From Clostridiales bacterium (GTDB lineage Bacteria > Bacillota > Clostridia > Lachnospirales > Lachnospiraceae): a stretch of DNA of 64,000 nucleotides. Positions 1-10,565 of the stretch are shown here, piece after piece. The first letter of the stretch is position 1, and each line of letters opens with the position of its first letter. The stretch is taken from contig JAAYPG010000066.1 of assembly GCA_012519905.1 (NCBI GenBank), forward strand, positions 1 through 64,000. Direction: 5' to 3'. The notes under the pieces are model-generated. The model was not told where the DNA came from and searched no databases. It worked only from the letters and a program-made list of their open reading frames with translations. The position numbers and the translations under genes were made by a program.

Positions 1-588
1 GCTACAATTGTATTCGAAACAAAATATCGTAATCCTGATGCCTTAAGAGGATTGGAAGGCTTCTCGCATATATGGCTTATATGGGGCTTTCATCATAATA
101 AACGTGAAAACTGGGCGCCCATGGTGAAGCCACCCCGTCTAGGGGGGAATATGAGAATGGGGGTCTTTGCAACCAGATCGCCTAATCGACCTAATCCACT
201 GGGCTTATCTTCTGTAAGGCTTGATGATATTGAATATCACAGGGAATATGGCCCGATAATTCATGTGTCTGGTGTCGACCTGGTAGATCAGACACCAATA
301 TACGATATTAAGCCATATCTTGCTTATACTGACAGCCATCCAGAGGCCCTAGGGAGTTACCTAGATAAGATAGAAGATAGTAGGCTTAAGGTAGAATTTA
401 GGGAGGAGTTACTTAATCAGTTACCTAAGAAGTATCATGAAGCTGTCATGGGAGTTCTTTCGCAGGACCCAAGACCATCATATCATGATGATCCAGAGAG
501 AATATATGGTTTCTATTTTGCAGGGTATAATATTAGGTTTAAGGTGAATGATAACTACTTATCAGTATATGAGGTAACGAAACTCTGA
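1..588 (+). CDS. trmO: tRNA (N6-threonylcarbamoyladenosine(37)-N6)-methyltransferase TrmO/TsaA family, 5' truncated by window edge
   Basis: Open frame runs from base 1 (ATIVFETKYRNPDALRGLEGFSHIWLIWGFH...); motifs GVFATRSPNRPNPLGLS and DLVDQTPIYDIKPYL are typical of the family. Confidence 0.9.
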   Translation, partial: ATIVFETKYRNPDALRGLEGFSHIWLIWGFHHNKRENWAPMVKPPRLGGNMRMGVFATRSPNRPNPLGLSSVRLDDIEYHREYGPIIHVSGVDLVDQTPIYDIKPYLAYTDSHPEALGSYLDKIEDSRLKVEFREELLNQLPKKYHEAVMGVLSQDPRPSYHDDPERIYGFYFAGYNIRFKVNDNYLSVYEVTKL

Positions 589-596
589 TATTAATG

Positions 597-788
597 AGGC
601 TGCCGCTGAAATGTAAGAGGGAGCTGTATATGTTCCAATCATGCACATTTAGGAGAACGGTTTGCCATGATTTGTTTAATCATAAGCGGACTTTAGTCCG
701 ATTAAGATTTACAAATCGCAGCAAACTGTACTAATAATCAGTGTGTGATGGAATATATACACTCCCTTAATTACTTCAGCGGCAGCCT
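597..788. repeat. 192-bp long imperfect palindrome between convergent genes (giant hairpin, MITE-like element or bidirectional terminator)
   Basis: Terminal 14-bp perfect inverted repeat AGGCTGCCGCTGAA/TTCAGCGGCAGCCT plus matching internal blocks (AGGGAG, TGTATAT, TTCCA, TTTGC, CGGAC) in the same order in both arms. Confidence 0.8.
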
Positions 789-795
789 TTTCATT

Positions 796-1659
796 TTACT
801 GCTTTTTCATATTAAAGAGTGCATATGAGGATATGTTGACCATTTGATATCCACCATTTTCTTCAGGGTCTAATGAAATGAGATAATCCACTTTGTATTG
901 CAATGATGTTTCGGTCACCCCATCTATGACTAAGGCTTCAGGGAATAGTACCAGATAGAGTCCCTCTCCCTCAACCATACTCATATTTGCATTTTCTACA
1001 TCACATCCATAGCTACCATAATGCTTATTATTTTCATCCTTGCTAGCGTCGCGATACCATTCATAGCTACTATCCTTGGATAGAACAAGATAGCCTTTTC
1101 CATCTAAATCCCATTCGCCTACCAGGAATTCCTTAGCCTTTTCTTCATTAACTTTATTACTTACATCCTCAACCTCGATACTGGACATAAATTTTAGGGC
1201 CTGGTCATAGCCGCTATCATATAGGTCAGGTGTAGAGGTGTAGGTTATTGATGCCGCATTATAGTATTTTCCATAATACCTTTGATAAACCTTATAAGTA
1301 GAAGCGCCATCCTCGTAGATATATCCATATTCATACCATTTGGTACCATTCACCGTTATTTCATTAGGTTGGAGAAATACTTGAAATCCATCATTTTCTG
1401 ATATTAAACTCTCTATAAATGAAATCATTGCCATAGGATGTTGATATGTACTTTCCTGAGATACATTAAGGCTTATTTTGTTTTCAAATTCATCCTCAAA
1501 TTCGAGAGGTTCATTGGCAATGTTCTTTACAATAGTCCAAACCTTATCATCAAATTTAATGGACATATTACCTATAGTAAGAGGAACAGTGTTTTTGCTA
1601 CAGGCTGTAAGGAGGAATACCATTGATAGTAATAATAAAGCTTGCAGATTTTTCTTCAT
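796..1659 (-). CDS. hypothetical lipoprotein
   Basis: 287 aa ORF; signal peptide with lipobox LLTACSK. Confidence 0.7.
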   Translation of the reverse strand: MKKNLQALLLLSMVFLLTACSKNTVPLTIGNMSIKFDDKVWTIVKNIANEPLEFEDEFENKISLNVSQESTYQHPMAMISFIESLISENDGFQVFLQPNEITVNGTKWYEYGYIYEDGASTYKVYQRYYGKYYNAASITYTSTPDLYDSGYDQALKFMSSIEVEDVSNKVNEEKAKEFLVGEWDLDGKGYLVLSKDSSYEWYRDASKDENNKHYGSYGCDVENANMSMVEGEGLYLVLFPEALVIDGVTETSLQYKVDYLISLDPEENGGYQMVNISSYALFNMKKQ

Positions 1660-1871
1660 TGTAGACTACCTTCTCTTTCATATTATAAGTGCTTTAGTAC
1701 CCATGTTACACCGAAAAGAGATAAATTTCAATTTATTTATAATATTAAGAATAATTCTCATTAAAGAGGTTGTATATATGATAAAAATATGCTAAATTAA
1801 AATATATTAAGCAATTCTACTTATTGATACTTTTATTGACACTTGTTTACTAAAGAAAAGGAGATATTAAT

Positions 1872-2267
1872 ATGGCCATGTATGAGATGAAACCAGAATA
1901 TTATACTGGAATTAGTTTTGTTGATGAAGAACATAAAAAGCTATTTGAAATTGCAAATACTGTTTATGATCTACTGACTGATGAGTTCATACCTGATAAG
2001 TATGACTATATTATGGAAGTGGTAAATGAACTGAAAAGCTATGCAAAATATCATTTTGACCATGAGGAAGAATATATGAGCAGTATAAAGTATCGAAAAT
2101 TTTTATCTCATAAGGTTGCACATGATGGTTTTATAGAGGAAATAGAAAAATATGATGCAGAAATAATTGATGAGAACCAAAAGGAGTCTTTGTTGGAATT
2201 GCTAGAGTTTTTGACAACATGGCTAGTTGAGCATATTCTTAAGCAGGACAAGCAATTTGCAGAATAA
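1872..2267 (+). CDS. bacteriohemerythrin-family protein
   Basis: DEEHKKLF, HFDHEEEYM, HKVAH, WLVEHILKQDK motifs; RBS aaaggag upstream. Confidence 0.9.
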   Translation: MAMYEMKPEYYTGISFVDEEHKKLFEIANTVYDLLTDEFIPDKYDYIMEVVNELKSYAKYHFDHEEEYMSSIKYRKFLSHKVAHDGFIEEIEKYDAEIIDENQKESLLELLEFLTTWLVEHILKQDKQFAE

Positions 2268-2389
2268 GATAATATATTTAGACATTGCATAATTTGGACA
2301 GTTTAGAATAACCATAAAACAAGCTATTATATTGAACAAGTAAGGTTTAAATATATATATAAAACACACAAAGAAAAGGAGATGCTACT

Positions 2390-2785
2390 ATGGCTATGTA
2401 TGAGATGAAGCCGGAATATTATACCGGTATTAACTTTATTGATGAGGAACATAAAAAGCTATTTGAAATTGCTAATAGGGCATATGAATTATTGATGAAT
2501 GAGTTCATCCCAGATAAATACGATTACATTATGGAAGTTATTGATGAGCTTAAAGATTATACTAAATATCATTTCGACCATGAAGAGACCTATATGAATA
2601 ACATAAAATATAAAAGATTCCTATCACAAAAGGTTTCCCATGATGACTTTATTGAAAAGATTAATAGTTATAGCTCGGAAATTGTGGATGAACAACAGAG
2701 AGAATCCTTATTGGAATTACTTGAGTTTCTAACAACCTGGCTTGTAGAGCATATCTATAAGCAGGACAAGCTTATAGCTGAGTAA
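2390..2785 (+). CDS. bacteriohemerythrin-family protein, tandem paralog
   Basis: Highly similar to 1872..2267 over the full 131 aa; HxxxH motif reads QKVSH. Confidence 0.9.
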   Translation: MAMYEMKPEYYTGINFIDEEHKKLFEIANRAYELLMNEFIPDKYDYIMEVIDELKDYTKYHFDHEETYMNNIKYKRFLSQKVSHDDFIEKINSYSSEIVDEQQRESLLELLEFLTTWLVEHIYKQDKLIAE

Positions 2786-2824
2786 GATATAAGTCATTTT
2801 CAAGTATTGTTAACATACTTGCAT

Positions 2825-2855
2825 AAAACCGCTATGGATAATCCCATGCGGTTTT
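2825..2855 (+). terminator. Rho-independent terminator
   Basis: AAAACCGC...GCGGTTTT hairpin. Confidence 0.7.
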
Positions 2856-2895
2856 ACTATTAAGAGCTATTATGGTTAGATGTTAAGGAGAGAAG

Positions 2896-3516
2896 ATGGG
2901 AAAAACTGTAGTAATCGGCGTATCAGGTGGTTCTGCATCAGGAAAAACCACTGTAGCAAATCGAATTAAGGAGGCATTTGAGGATAGGGTTGAGCTATTG
3001 AGTCAGGATTTTTATTATCTTCCCTATGATGATTTATCTTTTGAGGAAAGGGTTAAGCTTAATTATGACCATCCAAATGCCTTTGATACAGAGAGATTAA
3101 TTCAAGATATTAGAGAGCTTAAGGAGGGTAAGGCCATCGAGCGGCCGGTTTACTCCTATACAGAATATACAAGGCTGTCAGAAACAGTAACTGTCATGCC
3201 TGCCAAGGTTATTGTTGTTGAGGGATTTATGATATTCGAGAATACATCCCTAAGAGAGCTTATGGATATAAAGATTTTCGTTGATACTGACGCAGATGAA
3301 AGACTTATTAGACGGATCATCCGGGACGTAAGTGAAAGAGGAAGGACACTGGAGTCTGTGATTAATCAGTATATTGATTCCGTTAAACCCATGCATGAGC
3401 AATTTGTGGAGCCCTATAAAAAGTATGCTGATATCATTATACCTAGAGGTGGAATGAATGATGTGGCAATTGATGTACTAATCCATAGAATTAGGGCTAT
3501 TGTAGATGAGATATAG
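2896..3516 (+). CDS. udk: uridine kinase
   Basis: GVSGGSASGKTTVANRI P-loop, LSQDFYY, NYDHPNAFD, YIDSVKPMHEQFVEP. Confidence 0.93.
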   Translation: MGKTVVIGVSGGSASGKTTVANRIKEAFEDRVELLSQDFYYLPYDDLSFEERVKLNYDHPNAFDTERLIQDIRELKEGKAIERPVYSYTEYTRLSETVTVMPAKVIVVEGFMIFENTSLRELMDIKIFVDTDADERLIRRIIRDVSERGRTLESVINQYIDSVKPMHEQFVEPYKKYADIIIPRGGMNDVAIDVLIHRIRAIVDEI

Positions 3517-3580
3517 ATACTATCATTATTTGACCTAATACAGGCATATAATTAAATAAGGACCACATAAGGAAAATATA

Positions 3581-4060
3581 ATGCCTGATAGAGAGTTTTA
3601 TACTTTTAGTGAATATATCCGTAAAGACCAGGATGCCCTATCGCCCTCAGCAGAGGATTATATGGAAATGATATATAGACTTACAAAGGAGCAAGGGTTT
3701 ACCAGAGTAAATGACCTTGCAGGAGCCCTAAATGTACAACCTCCTTCTGTAACTAAAATGATACAAAAGCTGTCTGAAATGAAGCTTATTAAGTATGAAA
3801 AGTACGGTGTTATTATGCTAGAGAGGGAGGGCATTGCCTTAGGAAAAGCCCTTCTTTACAGACATAACCTAATCGAAGAGTTTTTGCGACTGCTTAATAT
3901 TACAGAAGGGCTCTTGGCAGAGACTGAAAAAATGGAGCACACGATTAATGATGAGATTCTAAAGGGAATAAAGGACCTTTTGGAATTTTTTCAGATGAAT
4001 CCTGAGCTTAGAGATAGATGGAATCAATATCGCCGCAAGAATATTGATAAAGAAGAATAA
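3581..4060 (+). CDS. DtxR/MntR-family metal-dependent transcriptional regulator
   Basis: SAEDYMEMIYRLTKEQGFTRVNDLAGALNVQPPSVTKMIQKLSEMKLIKYEKYGVIMLE winged helix. Confidence 0.85.
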   Translation: MPDREFYTFSEYIRKDQDALSPSAEDYMEMIYRLTKEQGFTRVNDLAGALNVQPPSVTKMIQKLSEMKLIKYEKYGVIMLEREGIALGKALLYRHNLIEEFLRLLNITEGLLAETEKMEHTINDEILKGIKDLLEFFQMNPELRDRWNQYRRKNIDKEE

Positions 4061-4066
4061 ATAAGA

Positions 4067-4089
4067 TGGATGGGATTTTAGCCCCATCC
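4067..4089. terminator. Bidirectional terminator between convergent regulator and feoB; overlaps the feoB stop region
   Basis: TGGATGGG attttag CCCCATCCA hairpin. Confidence 0.6.
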
Positions 4090-6195
4090 AAATAATCTAA
4101 ATATTAGAGTGGTTATAGAACAAATTATTATAGCTATTCCCGTAGGTATAAAAGCGGCTAAGGCGGTCCATTTCATACTGCCAGTCTCTTTTTTTATGGT
4201 TATAAGTGTCGTAGCACAGGGCCAATGTAGTAAGCTAAATAGCATTGTGTTTAAAGCGGTAAGGTAGGTCCATCCATTATCAAGAAGAATTTGCTTAAGG
4301 GAGTCAAGACTATCAATTTCTATCATAGAACCTGTAGATAGGTAGGACATTAAAAGTATCGGTAGTACGATTTCATTTGCTGGCAGACCAAGTATAAAGG
4401 CCATTAGTATAAACCCGTCAAGGCCAATCAATCTGGCAAATGGATTTAGGAAGTTGGCTGTATGCCCTATCAAACTCAAATCACCTATATATATATTTCC
4501 CAAAATCCAAGTGATTGCTCCCGCCGGGGCCGCAACTATAATAGCTCTCCATAATACGAACATGGTCCGATCGATGATAGAGCTGTATAAGACTCTACCT
4601 ACTCTTGGGACTCGGTAAGGCGGTAACTCAAGAGTAAATGTAGAAGGGACCCCCTTAAGTATAGTCTTTGATAGGAGATAGGAGACTAATAAGGTAATTA
4701 CTATTCCAATTACCACCAGACCTGTTACAGAAAGTACAGGTAAAATTCCGTATCCAAAGCCTTCCCTTGACACTAAAAACACAGTAGATATGGCGATTAA
4801 AGTTGGAAATCTGCCATTACAGGGGACAAAATTATTGGTAAGGGTGGCTATAAGTCTTTCTCTGGGAGATTCTATAATTCTACAGGCAATGATTCCAGCT
4901 GCATTGCAGCCAAATCCCATGCACATTGTTAAGCATTGCTTACCATGGGCGCAGGCCTTCTTAAATAAATGATCCATATTAAAGGCAACCCGAGGAAGAT
5001 AGCCTAGATCCTCCAATATCGTAAAAAGAGGAAAGAAGATGGCCATGGGAGGTAGCATAACAGCTACCACCCAGGAAAGAGTCCTATAAAGCCCTAATAC
5101 CAATACCCCGTGAAGCCACTGAGGAGCATTTACATAATGAAAAAACATAGTTATCTTTTCTTCAATTATGAAGAAAAAATTGGATAGAAGAGATGAAGGA
5201 TAATTTGCCCCTGATATTGTAATCCAAAAGATTAATGCAAGAGTTAGCAGCATTAAGGGTATACCAAACCTTTTTGAGGTGATATAATTATCTATAATCC
5301 TATCCCTATTCATCTTCTTGCTATTATTAGAGACATAGCTTTGGGTAAGTTCCTCAATCCTATAATAGATACTTGTGGCAATTGAATCCCTAATAGCTTG
5401 TTTATCCATATCTATATTAGAATCATTAAGTATATTTTCTATCTCATTTAGTAGATTCTCTGGTATAAGTTCGTGTAAGTTTTTAACAAACTTATCATCA
5501 CTGTCAATCAATCTAAGAGCAATCCATCTAGGATTAATATCACCGGACTGATCTTCTAATAAAGGAACAATCCTATCAATAATTTCTTCATACTTTTCCT
5601 CATACCAGACAGGTTGTGGGGTGGGTTTAATATCACCACTTGCAATCTTGTATACTGCCTGCTTAAGATCATTCATACCTATGCCACTTCGTGCAGCGCA
5701 TAGCACCACAGGGATTCCCAGCTCTTTCTCTAGTCCATATGAATCTATCTCGATTTTCTTCTTTTTCGCCTCATCTATAAGATTAATACAAAGGATAAGG
5801 TTATCAGTTAATTCTAGCACCTGATAGACCAGGTTAAGGTTTCTTTCAAGACAGGTTGCATCTGCCACTACGATGACAGCATCCGCATTTCCAAAGCATA
5901 TGAAATCTCTAGCAACTTCTTCTTCGGCAGATGAGGAGAACAAGGAATAAGTTCCTGGAAGATCAACTATAATAAAATCCCTATCCTCATATTTATATTC
6001 ACCCTTGGCATTTACAACGGTTTTACCTGGCCAATTTCCGGTGTGCTGATGTAGGCCGGTAAGTGAATTAAATACAGTGCTTTTCCCTGTATTAGGATTA
6101 CCTGCTAGTGCAATGACGAATTGATTTTCGTCCTTATTAATATGGAATATATCTGTTAATGCAGAATTTTTAGTGGATTGAAAAGTTAAACCCAT
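4078..6195 (-). CDS. feoB: ferrous iron transport protein B
   Basis: GNPNTGKSTVFNSLTG, VDLPGTYSL, NLIDEA G-domain plus gate/core TM domains. Confidence 0.95.
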   Translation of the reverse strand: MGLTFQSTKNSALTDIFHINKDENQFVIALAGNPNTGKSTVFNSLTGLHQHTGNWPGKTVVNAKGEYKYEDRDFIIVDLPGTYSLFSSSAEEEVARDFICFGNADAVIVVADATCLERNLNLVYQVLELTDNLILCINLIDEAKKKKIEIDSYGLEKELGIPVVLCAARSGIGMNDLKQAVYKIASGDIKPTPQPVWYEEKYEEIIDRIVPLLEDQSGDINPRWIALRLIDSDDKFVKNLHELIPENLLNEIENILNDSNIDMDKQAIRDSIATSIYYRIEELTQSYVSNNSKKMNRDRIIDNYITSKRFGIPLMLLTLALIFWITISGANYPSSLLSNFFFIIEEKITMFFHYVNAPQWLHGVLVLGLYRTLSWVVAVMLPPMAIFFPLFTILEDLGYLPRVAFNMDHLFKKACAHGKQCLTMCMGFGCNAAGIIACRIIESPRERLIATLTNNFVPCNGRFPTLIAISTVFLVSREGFGYGILPVLSVTGLVVIGIVITLLVSYLLSKTILKGVPSTFTLELPPYRVPRVGRVLYSSIIDRTMFVLWRAIIVAAPAGAITWILGNIYIGDLSLIGHTANFLNPFARLIGLDGFILMAFILGLPANEIVLPILLMSYLSTGSMIEIDSLDSLKQILLDNGWTYLTALNTMLFSLLHWPCATTLITIKKETGSMKWTALAAFIPTGIAIIICSITTLIFRLFGWG

Positions 6196-6241
6196 GATTC
6201 CTCCAATTTATATATTGATTCATTATAAAGATAAAAAGCCT

Positions 6242-6463
6242 TTATGAAATAGTGACTAAGGATGCTTCTTCCTTTCTAAGTGCAATCATAGCACCACGTA
6301 TATTGAATACCGTAGGGTCACCGGAAGGACCTCGTCTAATAACCTCGACTCTTGCACCCTTAGTTAAGCCAAGAGCTAACATTCTTTCTCTTAGGTAACC
6401 TGTTGAAGTAAGATCATCTACTTTGACAACGCTTCCTATTGAAGCGTTATGAAGCTTTAACAT
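6242..6463 (-). CDS. feoA: ferrous iron transport protein A
   Basis: 73 aa SH3-like FeoA protein immediately upstream of feoB. Confidence 0.9.
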   Translation of the reverse strand: MLKLHNASIGSVVKVDDLTSTGYLRERMLALGLTKGARVEVIRRGPSGDPTVFNIRGAMIALRKEEASLVTIS

Positions 6464-6604
6464 ATTATATAACCTCCAAATAAATAATACTTAGCCTAGA
6501 ATAAAAGATTTAGCGTAAGCTAATATCATAATATGAAAAAGAATGTATGAGGTTCATAATAATAAAAGAAAATAAGTATTGATAAATGTCATAAAGCAAA
6601 TGAA

Positions 6605-6648
6605 TAAGCCCCATAAGTTGGTTTTTTATCTCCAACTTATGGGGCTTA
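6605..6648 (-). terminator. Terminator downstream of the 6678..7742 gene
   Basis: TAAGCCCCATAAGTTGG...CCAACTTATGGGGCTTA, 17-bp stem. Confidence 0.75.
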
Positions 6649-6677
6649 AATCATTCAAATCCTAATGAACTTATCAC

Positions 6678-7742
6678 TTATAATTTATTCTCGCTAATAA
6701 TTCTATTAAATATTGGGTCAACCTTAGAAAAATCCATAGCCTTTATATAGAAGGCTTCTAGATCATCATGCATAAGCTTAGCATCTTTGATATGATCGGT
6801 AGCCAGATCTATTAGCTCCTTTGATATATTAAGATGCAATGACATACGGTCTATATAGGTATCTGGAATTTCTTCCATAAGGTTGGTAACAAGATAATGT
6901 TTATTGTCTTTAATTGAATGAAAGGAATTACTGGTTGTAACAGCTATAGCTGCAGATGGAAATATAATATGATCTATCTTATGGGGGGTACGTATGGAAC
7001 AGTAGCATATAATATGCTCTAACCCCAATAAAGAAGCCTCATGGGCAAGGGCTGACAATAAGGCCTTAGAAGCGGCCCCCCACATATCAGGTATTACATA
7101 AATCTTATCAGCATAGGCTGCGATAGTCTCATTAAAGAATACTGTTTCGCCTACAGATACTGCGCTAAGAAGCCTTTTTTTAACTTTGCCCTTATTAGTG
7201 CCCTTTATATCATTTATTAGTTTTCTGACAAAGTCATTAACTACATTTAATTTCACATAGGGCTTAGCCATAGTCATATTATTATTAAGAAAATCAGCGG
7301 CAGATGCAATAGAGGCTGTAGCCATCTGATGACAACTGGATATGGTATCGCTCAGTTGTATTATCTCATCCTTATAAGCCATAAGAGAGCTTTCGTCCCA
7401 GCAGTCTCCCATATTGATTATAGTATCGTAAGCGCCCGGATATCTGGGATCCATTGTATGTGGTGCTGTACCATCCACCATAGCGATACCTGAATCATAA
7501 TCTATATAGGCATCTAGAGAACCAGGATCACTGGCACAATGAAAATACTCTATAGAATGCTCCTTAGCTTCCAAAACTTTTAGAACTCTTTTCATCAATG
7601 AACTTTTACCACTTCCAGGCCCTCCCTTAATTATATATAGTCTTTTGCCTTCAAGGGGGTTCCTGAGCTCATCAAATAAGGAGACAAAGCCTATTTTTGT
7701 ATTACTACCCAAAAGAAATTTTATTTTATTATTATCAGACAT
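6678..7742 (-). CDS. P-loop ATPase of unknown function (PRK06851-like)
   Basis: IIKGGPGSGKSSLMKRV Walker A; FHCASDPGSLDAY. Confidence 0.7.
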   Translation of the reverse strand: MSDNNKIKFLLGSNTKIGFVSLFDELRNPLEGKRLYIIKGGPGSGKSSLMKRVLKVLEAKEHSIEYFHCASDPGSLDAYIDYDSGIAMVDGTAPHTMDPRYPGAYDTIINMGDCWDESSLMAYKDEIIQLSDTISSCHQMATASIASAADFLNNNMTMAKPYVKLNVVNDFVRKLINDIKGTNKGKVKKRLLSAVSVGETVFFNETIAAYADKIYVIPDMWGAASKALLSALAHEASLLGLEHIICYCSIRTPHKIDHIIFPSAAIAVTTSNSFHSIKDNKHYLVTNLMEEIPDTYIDRMSLHLNISKELIDLATDHIKDAKLMHDDLEAFYIKAMDFSKVDPIFNRIISENKL

Positions 7743-7984
7743 ATGCTTACCTCACTATTTTAATATTTTGCTAAGTTTCTAATGTTATTATTACTATACA
7801 GTATAAAAATAATTATCAAAGTTAATATATGTTAAATTATATGCATATAGCTTATAATGTGGGTAGATTTTCTTGCAAACTCTCAAAAAAAATGATATGC
7901 TCATAGATATTTATTATTAGAATAATAGCAAGGTAATTTGTGCTAGATTACATATTATTTATGTTAATAGAAGGGAGAACTATA

Positions 7985-8809
7985 GTGTTCGAAATACTTA
8001 AAGCTATCTTACTTGGTATTGTAGAAGGTATAACAGAATGGCTTCCAATTAGTAGTACAGGGCATATGATTCTAGTGGAAGAATTCGTTGAATTTAAGGC
8101 TAGTGCTGAGTTTATGGAGATGTTTCGTGTGGTAATACAGTTGGGGGCAATTCTAGCTGTTGTCTTGTTATATTTTAATAAATTAAATCCGTTTTCATTT
8201 AAAAAATCAAAAGAAGAAAAAATGGATACCATGGCTATCTGGTATAAGGTCATAATAGGAGTAATACCTGCAGGAATATTGGGAGTTCTCTTTGATGATT
8301 GGTTTGACCAGCATTTTTATAATTATATAATGGTAGCAGTCATGCTGATTGTATACGGTGTTTTGTTTATAATGATTGAAAATCGTAATAAAGATAGAGA
8401 TACTAAGATTAACAGCTTTAATGATTTGACCTATAAGACTGCATTTTTAATAGGTATTATACAGGTCTTGTCCTTGATGCCAGGAACCTCCCGTTCAGGA
8501 GTAACCATACTGGGGGCAATATTACTTGGGTGCTCCCGTAGTATAGCTGCTGAATATTCATTCTTTCTATCGATACCTATTATGTTTGGAGCCAGTGCTC
8601 TAAAGCTATTAAAGTTTGGTTTAGACTTTACAAGTATGGAGCTTGCAGTATTATTAACAGGTATGGCAGTGGCTTTTATCGTATCTATAGTTGCTATAAA
8701 ATTCCTTATGAGCTATATTAAGCGTAATGACTTTAAGGCCTTTGGCTGGTATAGGATTGCGCTGGGAATATTGGTGGTAGGATATTTTATAACTAATAGA
8801 ACATTTTAA
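7985..8809 (+). CDS. uppP: undecaprenyl-diphosphatase UppP/BacA
   Basis: [21 protein letters not shown] and [11 protein letters not shown]; likely GTG start at 7985 after an RBS-like sequence. Confidence 0.92.
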   Translation: MFEILKAILLGIVEGITEWLPISSTGHMILVEEFVEFKASAEFMEMFRVVIQLGAILAVVLLYFNKLNPFSFKKSKEEKMDTMAIWYKVIIGVIPAGILGVLFDDWFDQHFYNYIMVAVMLIVYGVLFIMIENRNKDRDTKINSFNDLTYKTAFLIGIIQVLSLMPGTSRSGVTILGAILLGCSRSIAAEYSFFLSIPIMFGASALKLLKFGLDFTSMELAVLLTGMAVAFIVSIVAIKFLMSYIKRNDFKAFGWYRIALGILVVGYFITNRTF

Positions 8810-8871
8810 ATTATATTAGTTGGTAAATCTTGATACTAAGGCATATCGGCTATATATGAAAGAGGAAGGTT

Positions 8872-10503
8872 ATGGATAAGAAAAAATTAATATTTTACGG
8901 AGTTTCCATAGTTGTATCTGCTGTAGTTCTTGTGTATATAATCGTATTTGCTAGTAGAATCTTTAAAACAGAAGAAAATAATAATAATGAGATTGAAGCT
9001 AATATTCAGACTAATGACCATGATAATAATGATGAATCTGCTCCAGATAATTCTATTGATTTAGAAGATGAGGAGCCAGATCTAAGCATGCTAAAGGGTA
9101 ATGGTCACTCAAATAATGAAGATATAGATTTAGGTGATGAGGAGGATACTGAAAATATTGATAATGAAGAAGCAGATAAAGAAAGCGTATATGATGATGA
9201 GCTAGATAATGAAGCTGTTAGTCCCAAGCCTGAACAGCTTGTTGATGCAGAGGATCCCCAAGAAGAGGGTAGTTCAGGGGTTAGTATGGATGTAAGGGAT
9301 ATAAAGAATTCAAAGAATGAAACAGATGATATCACCTATGGTATAGATGTGGCAAAATGGCAAGGGGTTATAGACTGGGCTAAGGTTAAGGAGGCCGGTG
9401 TGGAATTTGCCATGATACGGGTGGGATATAGAACTCAGATTAGTGGAGAAATTACAGAGGACCCATATGCTAAATACAACTTACAGCAGGCGGGTAAGCA
9501 AGGTATCAAGCTTGGTGCCTATTTCTTTTCAACGGCTATTAATGAAAAGGAAGCCGAGGAAGAGGCTAGATGGGTTACTGATTTTATTGCACCCTATAAG
9601 ATTACCTATCCTGTAGCCTATAACTGTGAGGGCTTTACGGATCCAAATAATAGACAGTATAAGCTGACCAAGGAGGAAAGATCAAATCTAGCTACAGTAT
9701 TTCTTGATTTTGTTAAGGATAAGGGTTATTTGCCTATGTTCTATGCTTCAAAAAATGAGCTTGAGGACAACAGGGATTGGGATAAGGATCTATTAACAAA
9801 AAAATATAGGATATGGGTTGCACAATATCCTGATCAACTAGCGCTTAACTCCAAATCCTCGTATACCGACCTACATGAAATGTGGCAATATACCAATAAT
9901 GGAAAGGTACCTGGTATTAAGGGTTCGGTTGACCTAAATATTGCTTATTTTGGATTTGAAAAGGCTGCAGCTCCTAAGGATGATACTCCAGTAGACGAGG
10001 TTAGTGCTGATCCTTTAGCACTTATTAGTTTTAAGGAGGTAAATGAGACTGTGACTGCTAAGGAACTAACAAATCTTCGCGACATTCCTGGTACAGATAC
10101 GGGTAGCAAGGTGATTGAGGTTCTATATTATGGTGATCAGGCAAGGCGGACTGGGATAGGAGATAACGGATGGTCAAGAGTGGAATATAAGGGAAAAACC
10201 TTATATGCTGTAACTGATTATCTTACAACAAATCTAAACTACCAAGAGCAATTAAAGCCCAGTTTAGAGAATCCAGAAGCAGGAATAACATTTACAGAGG
10301 TGAATGAGAAAGTAACAGCCAAGATTGTAACTAATCTAAGATTGGTCCCTAGTACCGATAGTGACGATACCATTGTAGTAGCCTTAGAAAATGGACAGGT
10401 CGCACTAAGGACAGGTATAGGTAGTAATGGTTGGTCAAGAATAGAATATGAGGGTCAGCTTCTATATGCTGTAACTAATTATCTTGAGTTAATAGAAGAA
10501 TAG
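8872..10503 (+). CDS. GH25 family lysozyme with N-terminal TM anchor, acidic linker and two tandem SH3-like repeats
   Basis: GIDVAKWQGVIDWAKVKEAGVEFAMIRVGY; two C-terminal repeats (EVNETVTAKELTNLR..., EVNEKVTAKIVTNLR...). Confidence 0.85.
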   Translation: MDKKKLIFYGVSIVVSAVVLVYIIVFASRIFKTEENNNNEIEANIQTNDHDNNDESAPDNSIDLEDEEPDLSMLKGNGHSNNEDIDLGDEEDTENIDNEEADKESVYDDELDNEAVSPKPEQLVDAEDPQEEGSSGVSMDVRDIKNSKNETDDITYGIDVAKWQGVIDWAKVKEAGVEFAMIRVGYRTQISGEITEDPYAKYNLQQAGKQGIKLGAYFFSTAINEKEAEEEARWVTDFIAPYKITYPVAYNCEGFTDPNNRQYKLTKEERSNLATVFLDFVKDKGYLPMFYASKNELEDNRDWDKDLLTKKYRIWVAQYPDQLALNSKSSYTDLHEMWQYTNNGKVPGIKGSVDLNIAYFGFEKAAAPKDDTPVDEVSADPLALISFKEVNETVTAKELTNLRDIPGTDTGSKVIEVLYYGDQARRTGIGDNGWSRVEYKGKTLYAVTDYLTTNLNYQEQLKPSLENPEAGITFTEVNEKVTAKIVTNLRLVPSTDSDDTIVVALENGQVALRTGIGSNGWSRIEYEGQLLYAVTNYLELIEE

Positions 10504-10565
10504 GAAGGTTAGAAGGACAGTTCTTTACAATAAGCAGTTTATTTTAGTGACTAGGGAGGATATAT

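Noticed and set aside
1438-1795. Plus-strand ORFs overlapping the lipoprotein gene
   Set aside because: Antisense to a better-supported CDS, with low-complexity composition and no recognisable domain.
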